Below are positions 6,934-15,900 of a stretch of DNA of 19,516 bases, piece after piece. The DNA comes from Planctomycetota bacterium (lineage in GTDB: Bacteria; Planctomycetota; Phycisphaerae; Sedimentisphaerales; Anaerobacaceae): positions 1 to 19,516 of the forward strand of contig JADFHU010000013.1 in assembly GCA_022567055.1 (NCBI GenBank), given 5' to 3'. The position numbers and the translations under genes were made by a program. The stretch's first letter is position 1; every line of letters begins with the position of its first letter. The notes under the pieces are model-generated. The model saw nothing but the letters and a program-made list of their open reading frames with translations. It made no database searches and was not told the DNA's origin.

Positions 6934-8373
6934 CTAGCGTTTGATCAGTTGTATCTCAACCGGCTTGATGCTCTGCCGATGTGTCTCTGCAATCTGCCTG
7001 AGTTTCTCGATCACCTCGGGATGGTGTGCCGCGATGTTATACTTCTCAGACGGGTCATGCTCTAAATGGTACAGCTCAGGCGTGTCGTGCTCTTGACGAT
7101 CGGGACCGTCGCCGTAACACCCCTCGGTGATGAAGTGGGCCTTCCACGGTCCGACGCGCACGGCATAGAGTTTCTCCTCACGCCAATAGAAGACACGATC
7201 GCGTGGGCTCGTTCGGGTTTTGCCCTGGAGTAGCGGCGCCAGGTTGTAACCGTCCAGTATGCGATCCATGGGGGCCACAGCCCCTGAGAGGGCACAGAAG
7301 GTCGGCAACAGATCCATGGTGGCTCCCATCTCCATCTGCACGCCGGGCTTCACCTGCCCCGGCCACCAGAAGATCGTGGGCTCGCGCATGCCCCCTTCGA
7401 AGGTCGTGCCCTTGCCGTGACGCAGCAATCCCCCCGACCCGCCATGCGTATGGAAGGGCAGCCAGGGACCATTGTCGGAGGTAAACACCACCAGCGTGTC
7501 CTCGGCCAGGTCCAGATCCCTGAGCGTGTCTAAAATCTGGCCCACACCGGCGTCGATCTCTTCGATCACGTCGCCGAAGATCCCCCGTCGGCTCTTGTCC
7601 AGGTGACGCTTTCCGGCGTATAGAGGGATGTGCGGCAAGTTGTGGGCGAGGTAGACGAAGAAGGGCCGGTCCCGATTCTCCTTGATGAAGGCAATCGCCT
7701 TATCCGTATAGCGCTGGGTCAGCGTGTGCTGATTGGCCGGCCGCTCGATGACCTCGGTGTCATGAAGGATGGGTACGTCGTATTGTGCGATGGGCGCGAC
7801 ATAGTGGGCATCCTTCCGTCCGGTCTTCTGATAATTGGGAAAGCCCTTTTGACCATCCATGTCATTGGAGTAGGGTATCCCCCAATAGGTGTCGAAACCA
7901 TGTGCCGTGGGTAGAAACTGCGGCAAGTGGCCCAGGTGCCATTTGCCGACCGCCGCGGTGGCATAGCCGACCGTTTTCAGCAGTTCGGCGATCGTCGTTT
8001 CACTGGCAGGCAGTCCCCCCTTGGAATTCGGAAACAACACCCTGCGCTCGGCCGACATCATGCCGCTGCGGTTGGGCAACCTGCCGGTGAGAAGGGCCGC
8101 CCGGCTAGGTGTGCAGACCGAGGCGCCCACGTAGAAGTTGGTCCACTTCTGTCCCTCGGCCGCCATGCGGTCCAGATTCGGTGTCCGTATGGTGGGGTGA
8201 CCAAAGCAACCGAGATCCCCATAACCCAAATCGTCGCAGAAGATGACGATGAAATTCGGCTTTCGATCGGGTCGGGCCGCGGGGCAGAGGGATGGCCAAT
8301 AGAGAAGGAGGAGTGCGACACACCCAACGAAATGGATGGCGGGACGTGTGACATGAGCGTTTCTGCAATTCAT
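6934..8373 (-). CDS. Exported sulfatase, family S1 (arylsulfatase A-like)
   Basis: This 479-residue sulfatase has a hydrophobic leader (about residues 12-33) and a complete S1 active site. Metal ligands are D47/D48 (FCDDLGYGD) and D300/N301 (FTSDNGP); the formylglycine site is CTPSRAALLTG with C87 and R91; GKWHLG gives K144 and H146; NLPHIP gives H248; HGKGTTFEGG gives K321. The closing segment ELYHLEHDPSEKYNIA (near 430-445) is the usual C-terminal subdomain of secreted bacterial arylsulfatases. Maturation needs a formylglycine-generating enzyme that is not in this window. The ATG at 8373 is preceded by AAAGGAA about ten bases upstream. It is the middle gene of the run, 51 bp after the FG-GAP/DUF1080 gene and 59 bp before PIG-L. 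Unlike the sulfatase at 4033-5490, all canonical residues are intact. Confidence in family is high; exact substrate is open. Confidence 0.94.
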   Translation of the reverse strand: MNCRNAHVTRPAIHFVGCVALLLLYWPSLCPAARPDRKPNFIVIFCDDLGYGDLGCFGHPTIRTPNLDRMAAEGQKWTNFYVGASVCTPSRAALLTGRLPNRSGMMSAERRVLFPNSKGGLPASETTIAELLKTVGYATAAVGKWHLGHLPQFLPTAHGFDTYWGIPYSNDMDGQKGFPNYQKTGRKDAHYVAPIAQYDVPILHDTEVIERPANQHTLTQRYTDKAIAFIKENRDRPFFVYLAHNLPHIPLYAGKRHLDKSRRGIFGDVIEEIDAGVGQILDTLRDLDLAEDTLVVFTSDNGPWLPFHTHGGSGGLLRHGKGTTFEGGMREPTIFWWPGQVKPGVQMEMGATMDLLPTFCALSGAVAPMDRILDGYNLAPLLQGKTRTSPRDRVFYWREEKLYAVRVGPWKAHFITEGCYGDGPDRQEHDTPELYHLEHDPSEKYNIAAHHPEVIEKLRQIAETHRQSIKPVEIQLIKR

Positions 8374-8424
8374 AGGCGATATTTCCTTTCATCCCGTCTG
8401 TGCGGCAAGGGTGCCCTTCTTGTC

Positions 8425-11052
8425 CTAGAGGCGTTTGATCCGTATATTGCGATACCAGACCGGCCGGCCGTGGTCCTGCAGACCAATGTGCCCCTTCCGG
8501 GCAAAGTCTTTGATCGCGGTTGCGAACTTGTTGCGTCTTCCATCCGGGTTCTGGTTGCCGGTGGTCCAGTGGTCCACATTCATGTCGATGATCTGCTTGC
8601 CATTGAGCACGACCTGGATCAAATTGTCCTGGCAGGTGACTCTGCACTGATTCCACTCGCCGGGTGGCCGAATGGCATTATCCGTCGGAGCCAGGCAGTC
8701 ATAGATCGCACCGGCCGTCCCCTTATTGCTCAGTCCCTGCCGGCCATAGGAGTTGGCGACCTGGATTTCCATGCCCGTGTAGACCGGATCCTGCAGGTTT
8801 GGCGTTCTGATGAAGATACCGCTATTGGTCCTAGCCGTCACCCTGTATTCCAACTCCAGAACGAAGTTGTCATACTGCTCTCGGGTCCAGAGGTAATCGA
8901 GATTGTGCTCTTTGCCATCCATCTCACGCCGGACGGTCAAGACGCCGTCGTCGATCACCCAGGCATTGTCCGAACCCGGGCCCTTCATCCAATGATCCGT
9001 CAGGTCTTTTTCCCGGCCGCCAAACAGCGTGACAGCGCCACTGGAGGTCTCGACGTCCGTCCCATCGAGAGATCGAATCCAGATGTTGCGAAACTGGATG
9101 AGGCTCGAGGCGGGACTGTAGGTGCCGGTCTTCTTATTGAACCCACCGTGGTGTTGCAGGCCAATCGGCCCTCGCGCCGGTATACCCGTAATCTCTGCGT
9201 CTTCGATAACGATTTTCCCATTGAGCATCATCGTTGCACTTTCGCCCACCATGGTAATATCCATGGAGTTCCACTGCCCAACAGGATAATCCGCATGCTC
9301 CCTGGGCACGGCTGCGGCCCGCTGCTCGGGGGTCAGGGATTTGTCTTTGCGAATGGACCACATCTCTCCCGATCCCACCGGCCAACACCAGAGATTGACC
9401 TGGCTCCTGCCGGTGCCGCGGAGGAAGATACCCGAATCGGCGTTGGGCGTGGGCGTCTTGATGACCTTGCCGTTCTCATCCGTCTTCAGCGACCCATCCG
9501 GAAGGATGGTAGGCATGTTATAGAGCCCGGAAGTCTGTTTGAACCGCCATTCGATATGGAGGGCATAGTCCCCATAAGAGGCTTCCGTCACGAGATTCTT
9601 ACCACCCGTGGCCTCGGACATGGCGTCATAGTCAATGACGCCGTCGACCACCTTCCAGTGGCCGTTGTCTCCCGCTGGGACCTTCCAACCACTCAGGTCC
9701 TTTCCGTTAAAGAGCGTCTTGTATCGGGTCCACTCGCGCCAGGTGGGATAGGTGTCATGGGCCGGCAGCTTCTTGCGGACACCTGCGGTGCTGGGGTTGC
9801 CGTGGTTATAGAAAACGTACAGGCCGCCCTTGCCGGCAATGACCACATCGTTCCGCCCGTCTGCGTTCATGTCTTTGATATTGATCTTCATGCCCACACT
9901 AACCACATAGTTCGGCACGGGATTCTGCCTCTCACCGGGATAGTGGGGCAGATGATTGAAGGAGAGAATGTGTCGCTCGAACTTGCCACCCTGGATGTCA
10001 TACCAGAACGCATAGAGCGGCTCGCCGGCTCCGATGTCCGTGCCATGATGCGCGAACAGACGCTTTCCCGCCACCAGGTCGGCCTTGCCGTCGCCATTGA
10101 GGTCTCCCAGGGCCATGGTGTGAAACTGACTGTATTCGGTCTCGATCCAGTGGGTTTCGAAGGTCCGCTTGCCCCGTCGATCGACCTTCTGTTCCAGCCA
10201 CGCCAGGCCATAGGCATGGGCGGACCCGATCAGGATATCGTTCAAGCCGTCCTCGTCCACATCGTGGACCAGGATGGGATGCGACCCGCTGCCGGCCTGC
10301 TGTTTGGCCGCGGCAAATCGATAGTCGGCATGAAAGGGCCAGGTCTTGGCCCGGACGTTTTTCGGTTGTTCATACCACCCGACCGGTGTCACGATATCCA
10401 CGCGCCCGTCCATGTTAATATCACCGAGGCCATTGCCGTGCATGTCTCCTTGGGTACCAATGACGTGTTCCACAAACCAGGGGGCACGATCGATGTGTTC
10501 CAGCCAGGTCATCCCCTGCCCCTCGACCAGACTCCAGTGGTTTACCAGGATGTCCTCATCACCGTCACCGTCGATGTCACCATGAATCACACCCTCCATG
10601 TTGTAGGCCAGGTGAATTCGCGTAGACTTCCATACCGCCTCTGTATCGCCGGGATTCTCATACCAGAAGGCCCCCTTCATGAACATCCAACCGGAACTGA
10701 CCACATCGGGTCTGCCGTCGAAGTTCACATCCATGGCGAATTCACTGTTATCTTCCGTCTCGGGTCCGTTGATCTCGGCCCCGTCACGAAAACGTGTGTG
10801 CTTGGTCCAATGCGGATTCTCATACCAGTTCCGACCACTGGTGATGTCCAGATCTCCGTCCCCGTCTATATCCAGGACCGAGGCACATTCGCTAAAGGGA
10901 CCAAACCAGTAGGTGTGGTTGGCCGGATCATGAACGGGCCCATCGATCTTGACGGGGCTAAAGATTGTTTCCGTCGCGAACAGAGGGTGCGGGCAATTCA
11001 GCAACAGACAGAAGACAGTGATCCAAAATATTCTGCGTTTCATCGTCGTCAT
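8425..11052 (-). CDS. Secreted seven-bladed FG-GAP/VCBS propeller fused to two DUF1080 (3-keto-disaccharide hydrolase-like) domains
   Basis: The 875-residue product has a signal peptide (to about A26). Residues 45-415 hold seven calcium-loop motifs of the form DxDxDGxxD: at 61, 108, 159, 211, 264, 317 and 394 (for example DIDGDGDLD, DLNGDGKAD), as expected for a seven-bladed beta propeller of the FG-GAP/VCBS type. Two DUF1080 domains (PF06439 type, concanavalin-like fold) follow: 446-660, starting TLFNGKDLSGWKVP and containing NADSGIFLRG; and 675-875, starting TLFGGREKDLTDHW and containing TNSGIFIRT. DUF1080 proteins are described as 3-keto-glycoside hydrolases or lyases, but single domains may also bind carbohydrate. 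The propeller probably mediates adhesion to a substrate or partner. The first gene of the run: sulfatase follows after 51 bp. ATG 11052 and ATG 11043 are both possible; GAAAG lies nine bases before the second. Confidence 0.9.
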   Translation of the reverse strand: MTTMKRRIFWITVFCLLLNCPHPLFATETIFSPVKIDGPVHDPANHTYWFGPFSECASVLDIDGDGDLDITSGRNWYENPHWTKHTRFRDGAEINGPETEDNSEFAMDVNFDGRPDVVSSGWMFMKGAFWYENPGDTEAVWKSTRIHLAYNMEGVIHGDIDGDGDEDILVNHWSLVEGQGMTWLEHIDRAPWFVEHVIGTQGDMHGNGLGDINMDGRVDIVTPVGWYEQPKNVRAKTWPFHADYRFAAAKQQAGSGSHPILVHDVDEDGLNDILIGSAHAYGLAWLEQKVDRRGKRTFETHWIETEYSQFHTMALGDLNGDGKADLVAGKRLFAHHGTDIGAGEPLYAFWYDIQGGKFERHILSFNHLPHYPGERQNPVPNYVVSVGMKINIKDMNADGRNDVVIAGKGGLYVFYNHGNPSTAGVRKKLPAHDTYPTWREWTRYKTLFNGKDLSGWKVPAGDNGHWKVVDGVIDYDAMSEATGGKNLVTEASYGDYALHIEWRFKQTSGLYNMPTILPDGSLKTDENGKVIKTPTPNADSGIFLRGTGRSQVNLWCWPVGSGEMWSIRKDKSLTPEQRAAAVPREHADYPVGQWNSMDITMVGESATMMLNGKIVIEDAEITGIPARGPIGLQHHGGFNKKTGTYSPASSLIQFRNIWIRSLDGTDVETSSGAVTLFGGREKDLTDHWMKGPGSDNAWVIDDGVLTVRREMDGKEHNLDYLWTREQYDNFVLELEYRVTARTNSGIFIRTPNLQDPVYTGMEIQVANSYGRQGLSNKGTAGAIYDCLAPTDNAIRPPGEWNQCRVTCQDNLIQVVLNGKQIIDMNVDHWTTGNQNPDGRRNKFATAIKDFARKGHIGLQDHGRPVWYRNIRIKRL

Positions 11053-11114
11053 CTTTCAAATAGAACAGCCATTCCAAAGAACCTTAATCGCACGTTGTAG
11101 ACCATGGCCCGGCC

Positions 11115-11130
11115 TCTGGTCGAAACCAGA
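11115..11130. repeat. Hairpin TCTGGT-CGAA-ACCAGA upstream of the three-gene run
   Basis: Perfect 6-bp stem with CGAA loop, about 65 bp upstream of the FG-GAP/DUF1080 start. GTTGTAGA at 11094-11101 precedes it and is matched by the inverse TCTACAAC at 11422-11429, so it may be one end of the intergenic repeat block. It could lie in the leader of the operon transcript; no promoter is asserted. Confidence 0.4.
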
Positions 11131-11186
11131 ATCATCATAGGCCATTACCGATTCAATGGTTCGTGCAAATAAGAAACAGATAATTC

Positions 11187-11336
11187 ACCATGAAGAACAT
11201 GAAGAGATTTGGCCTTCGGCCAAACGGGGAGGCGGGCAAGACGAAGAGACTCTACAGTGACTTCAGCCAACATGGTAATGTATGAACTTCTAAATTCGGC
11301 GACAGCCTTCTTCATGCCCTTCATGCTCTTCATGGT
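11187..11336. repeat. Intergenic repeat with inverted ACCATGAAGA ends
   Basis: ACCATGAAGAACATGAAG at 11187-11204 and CTTCATGCTCTTCATGGT at 11319-11336 are reverse complements at 17 of 18 positions, enclosing about 115 bp. Hairpin TTTGGCC-TTC-GGCCAAA (11208-11224, 7-bp perfect stem) sits just inside the left end. The layout parallels 5561-5857: inverted ends with a CCTTCGG hairpin next to one end. The intergenic gap 11053-11540 is therefore mostly repeats; I found no gene in it. Confidence 0.55.
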
Positions 11337-11348
11337 TTAACATATTCC

Positions 11349-11379
11349 TGGTTCCGGCCGAAGGCCGAGCTGTGACCTC
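11349..11379. repeat. 31-base repeat module, inverted copy of 5569-5599
   Basis: The complement of this segment matches 5569-5599 at 30 of 31 bases and includes the hairpin CGGCC-GAA-GGCCG (11355-11367). Beyond it, ACCACAGAG on the complement continues the similarity with a 6-base insertion. The next hairpin, CTCACC-GAA-GGTGAG (11406-11420), is a different stem on the same CCGAAGG core. Confidence 0.65.
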
Positions 11380-11540
11380 GCTGTTCTCTGTGGTACATCA
11401 TCAACCTCACCGAAGGTGAGATCTACAACCAACACACTCATGTGAGCCACACAGGCCATGCACAATGAATATCTCTTTCAAGAATATCTTAGTGTTCAAG
11501 TATACACCTAAGGGTTTATTGTGAGTTGGTGCCATAAAGC

Positions 11541-12992
11541 TTAAGCCAAGATTTCTCTCACGACTCTGCCATGAACGTCGGTCAGCCGGAAGTGACGACC
11601 CTGGTAGGTATAGGTGAGGCGTTCGTGATCGAAACCGAGGCAGTGAAGCAGCGTGGCTTGGATGTCATGAACGTGAATCGGATCTTTGGCGATGTGGAAT
11701 CCCAGATCATCGGTGGCCCCGTAGACCATTCCCGGCTTAATCCCGCCGCCAGCCAGCCACATGGTGAAGGCCTGGGGATGGTGATCTCGCCCCAGCTTCC
11801 GACCCAGGGCCGGATTGGTTTCTACCATGGGCGTGCGGCCGAACTCGCCACCCCAGATGACCAGCGTCTCATCCAGGAGGCCCCGCTGCTTCAGATCCTT
11901 GATCAGGGCGGCGGATGCCCGATCGGTCGCCTTGCAGTTCTTCTTCAGATTCCCGGCCACGTCGGAATGGGCATCCCAGCCCTCGTGGTAGATGTTGATG
12001 AAGCGGACACCCCGTTCCACCATGCGTCTGGCCAGGAGACAGGCCCGGGCGAAACTCGCCTTGCCGGGGTCGCATCCGTAGAGCGTCAATGTCGCCTCGC
12101 TCTCCTGGGACAGATCCATCAATTCCGGGGCCGAGGACTGCAGACGATAGGCCATTTCATAGGAGGCGATGCGCGTCTGAATCTCAGGATCGGCAAGCGC
12201 CTCGTGTCTCATCCGGTTGAGTTCACCGATCAGATCCAAGGAGTCTCTCTGTAAGGCCTGATCGACGCCTCGGGGATTGCTGACGTTGAGGATGGGGTCC
12301 CCCTGATTGCGGAAGCGCACCCCGGCATAGACACTGGACAAAAACCCGCTGGACCAATTGGCCGACCCGCCGCTGATCCCCGAGCCGGTCGACATCACCA
12401 CGAAGGCCGGCAGGTCACGCGCCGCGCTGCCCAAGCCGTAGGTGACCCAGGAGCCGATACTGGGTCGTCCCGGCTGCGCGAAACCCGTGTTGAAGAATAT
12501 CTGGGCGGGGGCATGGTTGAATTGGTCGGTATGCATCGATTTGATCAAACAGATGTCATCCACCACTTCCGCCAAGTGGGGCAGCATCTCGGAGAGTTCC
12601 GTGCCACTCTGTCCATGCCTGGCGAACTTGTACTGAGGCCCCAAGACGGCTGCGTCGGGTCGAATGAAGGCATAACGCTGGCTGCCAATGACCGAAGGCG
12701 GTAGGGGCTTGCCCTCCAGCTTGGCCAGTTCCGGTTTGTAATCGAAGAGATCCAATTGGCTGGGGGCACCTGCCATGAACAGGTGGATCACACTCTTGGC
12801 CTTGGGTGCAAAATGTGGCTCGCGCAGGGCAAAGGCATTGGAAACGCCTGCGTCTGCCCTGCCCGACAGGGCGTCGGTCAGCAGGCTCGCCAGTGCGATC
12901 TTTCCCAGGCCGACACCACATTGGTTGAGGAACCAGCGGCGAGTCCGCTGCCCGGGATCCAGATTCAACTCAAATGGCTCTTGACAGTTCAT
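11541..12992 (-). CDS. DUF1501 family protein with twin-arginine leader
   Basis: The 483-residue protein shows the full DUF1501 pattern of PVC bacteria, a family with an alkaline-phosphatase/sulfatase-like fold. The N-terminal leader RTRRWFLNQCGVGLGKIALA (16-35) with RRWFL is Tat-like, predicting export in the folded state. Family segments: KSVIHLFMAGAPSQLDLFDYK (66-86), MHTDQFNHAPA (153-163), HEGWDAH (336-342), VIWGGEFGRTP (378-388), GRDHHP (401-406) and AGGGIKPGMVYGATDD (414-429). The HEGWDAH, GEFGRTP and GRDHHP segments carry conserved His/Asp/Glu that may bind metal. Function is not established; the family is almost always next to a PSCyt1/DUF1549/DUF1553 gene. Here its ATG overlaps that gene's TGA by four bases (12989-12992), so the two are translationally coupled and probably act together outside the cytoplasm. 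Confidence 0.92.
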   Translation of the reverse strand: MNCQEPFELNLDPGQRTRRWFLNQCGVGLGKIALASLLTDALSGRADAGVSNAFALREPHFAPKAKSVIHLFMAGAPSQLDLFDYKPELAKLEGKPLPPSVIGSQRYAFIRPDAAVLGPQYKFARHGQSGTELSEMLPHLAEVVDDICLIKSMHTDQFNHAPAQIFFNTGFAQPGRPSIGSWVTYGLGSAARDLPAFVVMSTGSGISGGSANWSSGFLSSVYAGVRFRNQGDPILNVSNPRGVDQALQRDSLDLIGELNRMRHEALADPEIQTRIASYEMAYRLQSSAPELMDLSQESEATLTLYGCDPGKASFARACLLARRMVERGVRFINIYHEGWDAHSDVAGNLKKNCKATDRASAALIKDLKQRGLLDETLVIWGGEFGRTPMVETNPALGRKLGRDHHPQAFTMWLAGGGIKPGMVYGATDDLGFHIAKDPIHVHDIQATLLHCLGFDHERLTYTYQGRHFRLTDVHGRVVREILA

Positions 12993-15900
12993 GGTTTCGT
13001 TATGGCCTCATCCAGGTTCATGACGACGCGAGCCAAGGTCACCCAGGTGCCCGCGTCCGCGGGAGCCTGCTCGGCCTTCTCGCCAAGAATCTCCTCGCTT
13101 GACAGCGACTGGGAAGCGAATCGATCCTGCTGCTTCCGGTAGAACGTCGTTAGTTTTTCGAGTTCCTCCCGCGTGGGATAGCGAGTCAAACACCGCCGGA
13201 AGAGATGGGTCATGCGCTCCTCGGTGCTGCCGTCATATTCAGCAATCGATTTCCCCAGCGCTTGAGCCATCTCCATAAACATGGCATCATTGAGCAACGT
13301 CAGCGACTGCAGAGGCGTATTGGATCGCTCCCGCCTCGGGACGCAAGCCTCTCCACTGGGCGCATCGAAGGTCATCAGCATGGCAAAGGGCGTCGTTCGT
13401 TTGGCATAGGTATAGAGGCTGCGCCGGTAGCGGTCGGCGCCGTCACTCGGCTTCCATTTCAACCGTCCGTAGGCCCCTTCCGTAGTCACGCTTGGAGGCT
13501 GCGGGGGAAAGACACTCGGTCCACCGATCTTATCGGCAAAGAGGCCGCTGGCCACCAAGGCCGAATCGCGGATCATTTCCGCCTCCAGCCGCAAGCGTGG
13601 TCCCCGGGCCAACAGCCGATTCTCAGGATCGATTTCAAGGTGCGAAGGTGTCACACGTGACGCTTGACGGTAAGTGGCACTCATCACGATGGTTTTCAGC
13701 AAGGCCTTCATGGACCAGCCTCGCTCCATGAAGTCGACGGCCAACCAGTCGAGTAGATCCGGGTGTGAAGGCCTCTCGCCCTGAGTGCCAAAATCTTCGG
13801 TCGTGGCGACCAGTCCGCGTCCAAAGAGTGCCTCCCAATGGCGATTCACCACCACCCGAGCCGTCAGGGGATTGTCCCGAGAGACCAACCAGCGGGCCAA
13901 TCCCAGGCGATTTCGGGGTGCATCGGCCGCGATTCTCGGCAAGGCAGCAGGCACACCGGGCTCGACGGCCTGCCGAGGTTGCAGAAAATCTCCCCGATGA
14001 CGTACATAGGTTGTCCTCGGATTCTCGGCAGAACGCTCCTTCATCACCAAGGTCGTGGGAAATTTGGGCATGGATTTCTCGAGTTTTTCAATGGCCTGGC
14101 GCTGCTCTTCGAGTTCCGGAGCCATGGTCGCAAAGTAACGCTTCAACGTATTCAGTTCGTCCTTACTATGCCGATGCTTCAGCAGCAGGGCCTGAATCGA
14201 ATTCGGATGAGACGCGGCCTGTGCGTCCCGCTGAGAAGTGCCCCAGATGCGAAATCGTCCCAGCCCGGCCGCATAGTAGCGCTCGAACAACATCTCAACT
14301 GTCACGTGATCCACACCGGTGATCGCATGCGTTAGGCGAAAGACGGCACTGTGGTCTCTGCCCTGGCCGCCCTTGATGGACCAACCGCTCTGTAGATCGT
14401 CATCGAGTGCCTTCTCCGCCTTATTGGCCCCATTGGAAAAACTCTCGGTAGCGGATTGGATTTCGACTTCATGGCCGCCTACGGAGAGGTGAAAACTGGA
14501 CAGCCAAAAATCGCCGGCGGGACCTTCATAGTAGACGGTGCCCGGGCCCCCGTTTGGCAGGCGGTCGTCGGCAAGGGCTTCCAAACGAATCGCACGCAAG
14601 CCCTCTAGATCATTCCTTAGCTCAATGCGGTAGGTATCGCTTTTCGTGAAATCTCCGGAGGCGAACACAGAGTGATCCTTCTCGACGGCAAGATAGGGTA
14701 CGTTGCTGGAGGCCTCGACCGGTTCCAATAGCGTCCATGCCACAGCCTTCGATCTCTCGGTATCGAGCCACTGCCCAAACTTCTCCTCGAGGTGTTCCCG
14801 ACGTCGAACCTCCAAGGGCCGCTCATCGGGAATCTCCTTGCCGAAGCGCAGGCGAAACTTGCCGAGCGTGTGGCCGTCGCCGTGGTGCTGAACCAGCTTG
14901 ATCGTCCATTCAACAGGTCCCTCACCGGGAATGACCGGTTCAATAGACCGCTTGAGGGAAAACCTGGCCGTCCGACGGACATTCAGCGGATCGCTCCCTC
15001 CAATCGCCCAGCCGGTATCGGCCTTCCCATCGATGGCATGCTTCGCGGGAAACTTGGGCTGGGCGTAATCCACTCGGACGTCGGAAAACTCGACTTCCAC
15101 CGGCGAGTCGCTGGTCCCTGGAACGGTCACCGATGCAACAAGCTCGCTCAAGACAAAATTGCCACTGTCCGCTCTGCCGGGTCCGCTCTTGGGCAAAGAT
15201 TGATCCGTCAACGCTTCCAACATCAAATAAGCGATATCGGATTGGGAGGTGTTGAAGCGGAGGGTATAGGTATCCTTTGCGCTGCGTTTGCCCTTGACCA
15301 GGAAGATCCCTCCCTCGATGAGCTCCGCCTCGGCGCCCTGCTCGGAGTGAAACGCCCCTGGCATCTCAGGCTCGAACCATTCGATTTCCAGCTTAGGCGG
15401 GAACTGATCGATCAAGTCCGCTTCCATGCGCTGGATCTCTTGTACAATGGCCTTTCGCCTGGCGGACACATCAGGTTTTAGGATTTCGATGCGTGGTTCA
15501 TCGGCATTGTCCAAAAAGGCCATGAATCGATAGTACTCCTCTTGGGCAATGGGGTCATACTTATGCGAGTGACACTGGGCGCAGGCCATGGTAAGCCCTA
15601 GCCAAGTCGTCGCGGTGACGTGCACGCGATCCACCATGGCGTGAAATCGATATTCCAGGGGATCGATTCCGCCCTCTTCGTTGATCATGGTGTTGCGATG
15701 AAACCCCGTGGCGATGACTTGGTCCTTCGTTGCCTGGGGGAGCATGTCACCGGCGATCTGCTCGACCGTGAAACGATCGAAGGGCATGTCCTCATTCAAC
15801 GCGTTGATCACCCAGTCCCGGTAGGCCCAGATGGAGCGGGGCCGATCCTTTTCATAGCCGTTGGTATCTGCATAGCGGGCAAGATCCAGCCAGCGCCGCG

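Noticed and set aside
7927..11100. 1057-codon open frame on the plus strand, opposite the second sulfatase and the FG-GAP/DUF1080 gene
   Set aside because: The complementary genes have unmistakable domain motifs through the whole region. The antisense frame has low-complexity, valine/isoleucine/glycine-rich content without recognisable motifs, and is a by-product of GC-rich third positions.
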